A DNA stretch of 64,000 nucleotides from Pipra filicauda. Lineage: Eukaryota; Chordata; Aves; Passeriformes; Pipridae. The translations under genes were made by a program, and so were the position numbers. Positions 55,700 through 64,000 of this stretch are shown piece by piece (position 1 is the stretch's first letter; each line of letters begins with the position of its first letter). The stretch spans positions 1,984,001 through 2,048,000 of the forward strand of contig NW_024104554.1 of NCBI RefSeq assembly GCF_003945595.2, in the 5' to 3' direction. The notes under the pieces were generated by a model. It ran no database searches. It saw only the letters and a program-made list of their open reading frames with translations, and was not told the origin of the DNA.

Positions 55700-55800
55700 A
55701 TTAGCAGCAATAATTAGCACCCTAATAATTGCAATCACAAATTAAATTTTTATTCACCCATAATTAATTGTCGATAATTAGAATGCAGATAATGTCTGCT
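55700..55800. promoter_or_regulatory. Candidate enhancer: cluster of TAAT/TAATTA homeodomain-type sites
   Basis: In about 100 bp there are three TAATTA cores (near 55711, 55761 and 55775), a TAATAATT (near 55723), an ATTAAA (55741) and a TAATG (near 55790), embedded in sequence that does not look like a simple repeat. It lies about 2.2 kb upstream of the CpG island. Homeodomain binding is inferred from motif density alone. Confidence 0.35.
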
Positions 55801-56735
55801 TCCACTGTTAACATGAAGCTTTTTATAATCAGATTCTAAGAAGTTGATATTTAAATTGGTTTTCCTGGTGATCCTTGCATGAGGCCTCACTAGAATTTAG
55901 TTATTCTCGTTGCTGATTACTGGGGCTTCAGCAAAGATACTTCTAGCCTCCAAGCTAGAATACATAGGTCAGCTACCCCATACATCTATACCATACATCT
56001 ACTCCAGTACATGTACTGGGCATCTTAGGGACACCATCAACACTGGACAGTGTCCTGGCCCCATATGACACAGTGCTGTGAACATGGGGCCTCTTTTGTC
56101 TCTCTCCATGGAAATTGGCATGGTTTAATGTAAACCTAAATTTAGGACACCTAAGGATATATGACATCATTCCTATGGCTTGCTTTCCAAAACATTGCAC
56201 GAAATCTGAATAAGGAAACTAAAACTTAGGTTATCGTTCTCCAGCAAAGCCAGACCTTCTCAGGTTCTTCCTTCTGTTTAACAGCTGATGTAGCTGGCAC
56301 TTTTTCCTAGGGAGTATTTATCCACTGGAAATTCAGAAGTTGTTTCTCCTATTGTTCTCAGGAGTCCCCATTAAGACAGTATGTCATCTGCTTACTGTAA
56401 TCCCTCAGAAACCACTCAAAGCCAGGACATCCAACAACCTTGCTTAACTTGAGCATCTGCGGAATTCATGCTGGACTCTTGTAAAGTTACAGGTGCCCTT
56501 TACTTCCCTTTACCAAACCAGATGAGTGACAACACTTTTTAAAAGGTAAGCCACACAATTTTCTTAAATTCAGACTATTATATCAAAAATAACATTTGTT
56601 TTTATAAAAGCACTGCTTATTCACATTCTGATATGCTGTCTACTGCTACTTGTTTTCCAGGTCTCCCTGAAGCACCAACACTACTACTGGGAGACAGTTT
56701 GTCAATTCTGAGCATACCAGTACAGGTTAACTTCT
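55801..56735. other. Intergenic unique sequence
   Basis: No recognised element or gene. Confidence 0.7.
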
Positions 56736-57490
56736 TGTGATGGGTTGACCTTGGCCAGCAGAGAGACCCCAACCCAGACACTCTCTCACTCCCCTTTGTC
56801 AACAGGATAAGGGGAGAAAATAAGATGGAAACCGTGTGGGTCAGAATGATTCCTCAGCAACTACTGTCATGGGCCAAACAGATTCAACTCAGGGAAATTT
56901 CATTTATTACCAATTAAAATTAGAGTGGGATGGTGAGTAGCAAAGACAAAAGCAAAACCACCTCCCCCCTCCACTCCATCTTCTTGCCAGGCTCAACATC
57001 ATTCCTTCATTCCCAAGTCCTTGGCCTCTACCACCCTGAGGGGCACAGTGGGATGGGAACTGGGGTCAATCTATAACAGCTCCTCCCTGTACTTCTTCCT
57101 CCTCCTTACATTTTTCAGCTGCTTCACTGTGGGTCCTTCCCACAGGCTGCAGTTCTTCAGGATAAACCTGCTCCTTCAAGGGCTCCTCCACAGGCTGCAG
57201 GGGAATCTCCGCTCTGGTACCTGGAGCAGCTTCTCCCCTTCCTTCTTCACTGATCTGGGTGCTCACAGGGCTGTTTCTCTCACTTTTTTCCCCTCGCTCT
57301 TCACTTTTGTGCAGCATTTTTGTCCTTTCTTACATATGTTTCCTCCAGGGTGTCCCTCCTCAGCTGTGGTAGGTCAGAGCCACCTGGAATCATCTGTGTC
57401 CAGCATAGGGCAGCCCCAGCCTCTCCTCATAGAGCCCCCTGCAGCCCCCACTGCCCACACATGGGCAATCTGCCCACACATATACAATCA
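56736..57490 (-). mobile_element. LTR of an avian endogenous retrovirus, minus orientation
   Basis: On the plus strand it starts TGTGATGGGTTGACCTTGGC, continues with AACAGATTCAACTCAGGGAA, CCTGAGGGGCACAGTGGGAT and CACAGGCTGCAGGGGAATCT, and fades near CCCACACATATACAA. This is the complement of a very common avian LTR. An AATAAA poly(A) signal on the minus strand (TTTATT at 56903-56908) fixes the orientation. No flanking duplication could be matched, so the right-hand limit is approximate. No internal retroviral sequence adjoins it. Confidence 0.8.
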
Positions 57491-60400
57491 TATGCACAAG
57501 TTGTTTCTATAACACAAAATTCCTCCTTTCAGTTATTTCGCTGTGCTCTGACGGTTCTGTTTCATTCTGAAGCTGAGGAAGGGAAAAACTTAAGTGAATT
57601 TCCTCTCACCAGATGATCACGAAGCCCTGAGGTCACGCAACCCTGAAATGCAGCCTTTGGTCAAAGCAGAGCTGTTCCTAGGGGTGGAAAGGAGGTACTA
57701 GTGTAATACAAGATACTGGGAAGACTTTATATCAAATGCTATGGACAACTCTAAGCTGCTAACATATAATGAAAAGGAATTCAAGGAGGGAAAAATGACA
57801 AAGAGTATTAGGACGGCTAGGAAAATAAAAGAGCAGATTGATTTGTACTCATGAAGATGCAAATGAGTCTCCAGGGGTAAAAAATAATTACATAAGATAA
57901 AAAGGCAGTGATAATACAAGAATAAATTACTTTAAATTAGAACAGACTTCAGGTTCTTTCAGCCTTGGGCAATATATTGCTTGGGAATTTTGATGTCCTA
58001 AAACAAGTTCCTTAACCTTAGCCTCAACTGGTGTCACAATGATACCTTAAAACAATATGGTCCTGAGAAAAAAAAGGAAGAGTTAAAGCATCGGACAAAC
58101 TACATATTCATTGTCCAACTGAAACCTGGTTGGACAATGTAACAACCAGTCCCAGCTACCTCATCCCAAAGCCTCCCAGTTATTTTTTTGCATTTAATTC
58201 TTATGACTCCTAAGCAAGGCTACTGCTGCTTTCCAGGATACACTTTCTTCATGTAAATATGACCCACAAAACAAGATGAGCAAACTCTCGTTAGATGCTC
58301 TATGCAAACTGTCATGTAAAAGCACTCTATGTATTTTTACAGTTTGCCTGCATGGCTTTGTTTTTTAAGGTATTGCAGTTATAATCTTGATTTATGCTTA
58401 CAAGATCCTGACAGAACTGCAAGGTCCAGAAACGTAGGAAAGTCAACCCTCTACCTTGTACAAAATTAGTGCTTTCTCAGGTATATTTTGTAGCCTGCTT
58501 TGTGCAATTCCCATGCTTAAATTTCAGTGAACACAGCTTTGGTGACAAAATGTAGTGTTCACATGGTAAACTGCTTTTGGCAGCAGAAGCAGCAAAGCAG
58601 GAGAGAGAAGTTGCAGATCTATAGAGCAATATAGAAGTCAGGCCAAGTACCTGGAGCTGCCACAATCAATTACCAGTACTAAAACCTCACAAGTCTTCAC
58701 AGTAAGTATCAGGCGACATATTGGTGAAAACACTGCTGGCTTTTACAGCATACTCATGTGAGCCAAGGAGTCAAGGAAGCAGAGGCACCTGGAATCATAT
58801 GAGGAAATAAATATATCAGACCAGAAGTAATGCATCTGATAAAATAGTATTAAATTTCCACTCTCTGCTCAGGTCATATCCCTAAGGACTCAGCAGTGAC
58901 CCTAGCTGACTCATCAGAACATACACACAATAGCAGCAAGCAATGGTACAGCCAATTTCCATGCTTTCTTCTTATTTGTGGACACATGAGCAGGCAACAC
59001 TCCTTTCAAGCTTGGCCTGTTTGCCATCTTGAGCTATAAACAAGGACAGCTATGTTCTTACAGGTTTGCTCTATCTTTGTCATTCCACCTCATTCGTCAA
59101 CTGCTCAGCTTGGGGAAAACAGGAAGGCACAATGTGCTGAAAAAAAACACTTGTTCCTGCTCTGTGGCACTACCAGAACACACTAATTAGTCAAACAGAT
59201 CCAGAGCATGAAGCATTTCTTCCAACACTGGAAACCCATCTAGGGGCTGAAAACTACAGCAACAGGCATAATTTACTTAATTAATGACCACTGCTTGTAT
59301 TTTTTTGTTCCAACTTAAGTACCAGTGCCATGACACAAGATCAGAAGATTGTAATTGATGAATAACACTGTCAGCTTAAGTGTACTCCAATACTTTTGGG
59401 GAAATATAGTAAGAACTACTAAGTAAAATTTGACCTTTTAATTGAAGACACCTGAATAGCAAAAATCAATAACATTTAAATTAATTTTACAGATTATTTA
59501 CAAAAAAAAAAAGGGACTTTAGTCATACGAACACTATTATAGATTGTTCTTCTCATCCCAGTCTGTACCCACACACATTCCAGTTAGCGGAGCTGTACAC
59601 ATGAATGTCTCGCTTCTGCTTCAATTAATCTGGGGGACTTCAGTGCAGAGGCAGCCAGCCAGTTGCTTGTGCAGTGCATTCTTATAAGAATAATTAAAAT
59701 GCCAGTAATGATGCTGTGTTCCTTTAACTCACCAATGCTGAAAAAGCATCAGGAATTCCTGCAAAGCACGATGCAAGACACACACTTTTAATGCTTAGAA
59801 TTGTATTTTTTTGCAATGAGAAAAGTTTTTGGTGTTTGTTTGTGTTTATGTTGCTTTTGTTGTTGGTAGTTCATACTAAACCATGGTGTGTCATGTGGTA
59901 CCAAATGAAATGTCTTCACAGTTAGAGGCTAATACAAAAATGGACCACACACTTCAGATACACAAGCCAGAAGGGATGTTTTTTTAACTCTTTTTAATAC
60001 ATACTTATATATACCACAACTCCTAGTGTTCTGAACAAGCTCATGGGAATAATATGTTAACTGTTGGTGAAGGAACATTATTTTACTAGGTTTTATAGCT
60101 ATTTCCACAGATATGGTATTTGAAAAGTATGATATATCTTTGTCAATTTTAACAGAACACTTCAAAACAAACAAATCAATTTTTTTTAGTGCATGCATTG
60201 CAAAAACTGCTTAAGCTACAAATAGCAAGTAAAATATAATAGTCATTTTTCAATCAGTAAATGAAACTCACAGTAGACAGCTATTCAATAAAATACTTTT
60301 ATTTATGTACACAGCATAAAGATGCTGTATCATTCAGCAAATGTTACATTGTATAAGAGTAGACTTGAGTTTGGTTAATACTTCTAAATTCATTTTAAGT

Positions 60401-61293
60401 GTAAGTCTCCCTGAGGTTAAAAAAGGTTTCTTATAACTGTACATCACATCAATATTTAATCAATGTGTTCAGGGAAACGCAAAAAACCTGAAAGATTTGG
60501 ACATGGTTATTTAGTGAAAGATGGGCCTGACAGGAAATGCTGAAAACTACTAGACAAAAATATTGCCATGGTAATGTGAGGGCTGCAAGATCATGACCAG
60601 TACTGCAAGTAAATATTATAGAAAAATTGGGGGGCTGGGGGGGAAATGATGACAAGTTTTGGAAAAAAACATACGATAGGACACAAACGGAAGAAAACAC
60701 AAACTGTAATTTAGGAATGTTGTTTGAAGACAGAAAGAACCAGATGCCTGATCAAGGTGTCTTAGATCAGACATTTTTCTTTAAAAAAAACCCAAACCGA
60801 ACACCCCCACCCCCACCATAGTTTGTTGGTTTGGGTTGTCGTGGTTTTTTAGAAAAAAAAAGCTTCAAACAGCACTCCTTCAAATAAGCCTGTTCAACAA
60901 GAAAGCAGAACCAAGTCCCCAACAGTCACCTTGGCAAACAAAAAATTCACCCGAAATCATATTATGCAAGAGTTTTCCAAATCCACAGCAGCAAACCTTG
61001 TGACCTGATCCAGCCACTACTAAAGCTGACTGTGAATTTTTCTACATGGGATTGTGGATGAGGCCATGTAAGAGGCCCAAGGGGACTGGGATTAGTTTCA
61101 CATCAACAAAATTTACAAGCAAGCTATGGCTAGTCTACCTTTGGGTTGAAAAGCAGTACTTAGTTGTAAGAGTAATTAGACATCAAAACCCTCAGTTTGA
61201 GAACTTTTTCAGGCTTGTTTCAGAGCAATAAGACAGTCATCCACAATAATAAACCAGAAATTCCTCCTGAAGGAAGCAGTCAAAAGGCAGTGA
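57491..61293. other. Intergenic unique sequence
   Basis: About 3.8 kb, AT-rich. The only structure noticed is a short imperfect hairpin at 60783-60836. No gene recognised. In mammals CLN8 lies upstream of ARHGEF10, but none of its coding sequence is seen here. Confidence 0.65.
60783..60836. repeat. Small inverted repeat with a C-rich loop
   Basis: AAAACCCAAACC pairs with GGTTTGGGTT across a loop containing CACCCCCACCCCCACC. The loop's complement is G-rich (runs of five), so a simple-sequence origin is likely. Confidence 0.5.
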
Positions 61294-61595
61294 AGAATCA
61301 CAAAATTATTTGAGGTGGAAGGCACCTTCAAGATCATCTAGTTTCAACTCCTTTGCCATGGGCAGAAATAACACCCACTAGACTAGGTTGCTCAAAGCCC
61401 CATCCAACCTGGCCTTGAACACACTTTCAGGGACGGAGCATCCACAGCTTCTCTGCGCAAACTGTTCCAGTGCCTCACCACCCTCATAGTGAGGAATTTC
61501 ATATTAATATCTAATGTAAATCTTCCCTCTTTCTGTTTAAAGCCATTACCCTTGTCCAATCCCTACACACCTTTGTAAAAGGTCTTTTTATATTT
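61294..61595 (-). mobile_element. CR1 LINE 3'-end fragment
   Basis: Complement of CR1: GAGGTGGAAGGCACCTTCAA, GATCATCTAGTTTCAACTCC, CAAAGCCCCATCCAACCTGG, CTGTTCCAGTGCCTCACCAC, and AATCTTCCCTCTTTCTGTTT. About 300 bp, moderately diverged. Confidence 0.9.
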
Positions 61596-63780
61596 TAGTA
61601 TAAACAAAGAGGCTCTGTGTAACAGAACCGGTAACTCCAACTCTAAGACATCAAGATGAAGAAGAAAGGTTGTCTATTTTAGTCATGTTGTATTTCTAGC
61701 TGGCCTGTAAAATCCCACCAAACCAACATAAATGAGCGCTGTTACTTCTTTTATTGCATGGCTTTCTTGTTCTAGAAGGTCTACCAGTGTTTAGGTTAAC
61801 AGGTGTTCCGAGGTATTATTCATTATACAGTTAAGACATGCAAAAGATTTAAGATATTCCATAATGCTCTTTGCATGAAAAAACTCACACTGAGATGCAA
61901 ACTAAAAAGACTGCATTATGATGATAAAAACATAATTTTAATGAAATATGTAAAAGCCACTTAATAAAATTAAACAAATTAATAATACAAAATATTAAAC
62001 TTTACACATCAGGTACCATGGCATAAATTTCCATCTGTCTCCTTTTTTTCAGTCACAAATTCACTACTAACTCCCACTCTCCATATTTTTTTATTTTAGC
62101 ACATAGAACTTCCCCTCCTTTAGCCAGCCACTATAAGAATTACACACCTGGCTCAAACTACTTCTGATGCTTCCATTTTCTGTTAGGATTCTTCAGAATC
62201 CTGTAGCTGGGACTTTTACAATTATTACCTTGTTTTATTGAATCCAAACCTTCAAACGTTAAGCTTCATAGAGCACACCATCATTTCCATATCTGGTCAC
62301 TGGTGACTTACCCTCTGCCTTTCTCCCTGGAACTCCTGGAAGTGAGGTTTGGTTTCTGCTACATATGCATTCAGATCACACTTTTTCAGTTCCATTTCCA
62401 AGGAATTCATCTCTCTCCTTTCTTCCAAAGTACTTTTAACAGTACTCTCCCCCACACAAATCCTCAGGAGGGGCATATCATTTCAAGCTTTAGAGAACTC
62501 TTTTTACTATAGGATGGTGCCCAGAGAGGTGACATTGTAGTGTCCTGGCAACCTCATTTTGCCCAGTTTAGGAGTAAGAAGACAGCTCCAAGTTCTCTAT
62601 TGAGTATAAGCAGAATAACAGACAGGGTTGCTATATAAAACAACTGGCCCTCTCTGTTGAGGGTCACCCTCTCAGCATAGTTTTGAATGGGCAATTTCAG
62701 ACATTCACCACTTCATCATTATCAACAGGATTTGGCTATACATTTGTGACCTAATAGAAACACGTTTCCTCTCCCTCATAGAGCAGTAATTCAACTCTGT
62801 GCTCACACAGAGTGAATCAGGGAACACAACAACCTGACCACTAGTTTCCTCCCTTCACTTAGAACAAAATCAAAGACACTGCCACTAAAACTTAATAAAA
62901 TGGGACCGTTTACATCAAAGAGTGCTTTCCTTACACTTTTAAAACAATATGCTCCACCACAGATCAGTACACTAAGTCTCTAACCCATGGCTTGACCTAA
63001 AATTCTTCACAGCTTGCGCTTGCCCAGTCTTATGCTTTGCAAAAAAATCTGTGTAGCAGTCGTATCACACACAGTTCAATTAAGAGGCTTTTTATCTTAC
63101 TAGTTCTGTGCACTAAAAGTAGTATCTTTGTCATTCTCCTGCCACTAGGCGTCACTCTCTTCTATCGTGATCTTTATCCCTTCCCAACACTTCACCCAGG
63201 AATCATCAGACCAATATTTTAAGTGGGAGAACATCCATTGCCATTAGTCCCTATCTAAAAAGGAACCCAATTACTCAGGTCAAGGACAGATTTTTGTGAT
63301 GTGACAGATAAAGTACAAAAGATTGTTAGTGTCATTTTGTACGCTCCTCAAAGGTAAATCAAAACACTAAAAGAACAACTGAACTCTACAGGAGGTGACC
63401 TGGGCTTTCCTCCACGGAGGAGTCATCTCAGATTCTAAAATCCTCTAAAACTAAGCGCATTTCCAAAAATAAGAGGAACAGGAGCATTAATGGAACTAGT
63501 GGCGTTTACAAATAAAATAATTTTACTAATCAAGCAGCAGTCTTGAAGGACAAAGCAGTCACATCCTGTTGTTGCCAATTGTATTTCACTGATTTCAATT
63601 CCAGAAGGGATTACTATGATTACCTAGCTAGTCTACACATACAACAAATGTATGCATCCCCACATGCATGGTTTTGGTGGATACAAACTCCTCTTATACT
63701 GAGGGCAACCTGAAACTACAACTCATTTTGACAGTGAACACTCAAACAATTATCTTCCTGTTCCTCAAGTGAACTTGAAA
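61596..63780. other. Intergenic unique sequence
   Basis: About 2.2 kb with no recognised gene, repeat or RNA. Confidence 0.65.
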
Positions 63781-63888
63781 TAAAAAAAAACATAACAAAA
63801 CAAAATAAAAACAAACAAACAAAAAACCCAAACAAAACCCCCCAACAACAACAAAAAACCAAACCCACTAACCAACAAACAACAAAAA
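63781..63888. repeat. A/C-rich low-complexity tract
   Basis: About 108 bp of A runs broken by single C or CC/CCC (AACAAACAAAC-type). On the other strand it is T/G-rich. Looks like a degraded (CAAA)n simple repeat. Confidence 0.85.
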
Positions 63889-64000
63889 TGAAACCTATGC
63901 TGTGACTGCATTCTTTCACTGACCAGCTCAGCCACTTGGAATGATTCACTGGCAGACAGGAATTAGGTATCTATGCATACCTAACTTGGGTCATAATTGA

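Noticed and set aside
53646..64000. Search for CLN8 (the neighbour expected from mammalian gene order)
   Set aside because: No frame resembles CLN8; if order is conserved, it lies beyond the right edge.
1..64000. CRISPR arrays, operons, phage, tRNA or rRNA genes
   Set aside because: No regularly spaced repeats, cloverleaf or ribosomal sequence seen; the window is ordinary vertebrate nuclear DNA.

Overview
The window is nuclear DNA from a bird. It carries many CR1 LINE fragments (several ending in the 8-bp ATTCTATG-type tail), two LTRs of families that are common in avian genomes, and two 3'-end fragments of an RTE-like LINE with a trinucleotide tail. The species cannot be fixed from the sequence. 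Nothing bacterial or plasmid-like is present.

The only protein-coding gene I can support is the 5' half of ARHGEF10, a Rho guanine-nucleotide exchange factor, on the minus strand. A CpG island at about 52.87-53.64 kb is the likely promoter and first exon. It is followed by an intron of about 28.7 kb, then by 14 coding exons between 24,487 and 723. Every junction has GT/AG borders, and the phases of all 14 exons chain without a break to give 608 codons. These encode the acidic N terminus, a proline/serine-rich segment, two IYDDV repeats, a short charged helical segment, and the DH (RhoGEF) domain up to LNK at its C-terminal end. The PH-like region and the C-terminal WD40-like part lie to the left of base 1.

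Layout: 1-722 partial intron; 723-24,487 coding exons with introns holding CR1 fragments, a solo LTR with a 5-bp target-site duplication, and an RTE tail; 24.5-53.2 kb first intron, mostly unique AT-rich sequence with five CR1 fragments, a near-perfect 29-bp inverted repeat (32.2-32.4 kb) and a divergent direct repeat (32.45 and 33.74 kb); 52.87-53.64 kb CpG island; 53.65-64.0 kb intergenic, with a 5'-truncated RTE-like LINE flanked by a perfect 14-bp direct repeat, a homeodomain-type TAAT cluster, an LTR on the minus strand and a CR1 fragment.

I found no tRNA, rRNA, CRISPR array or novel multi-gene system. The most useful leads are the unresolved start codon of ARHGEF10, the RTE-like insertions (a family with patchy distribution in birds), the 32-34 kb repeat module, and the TAAT-rich block upstream of the promoter.
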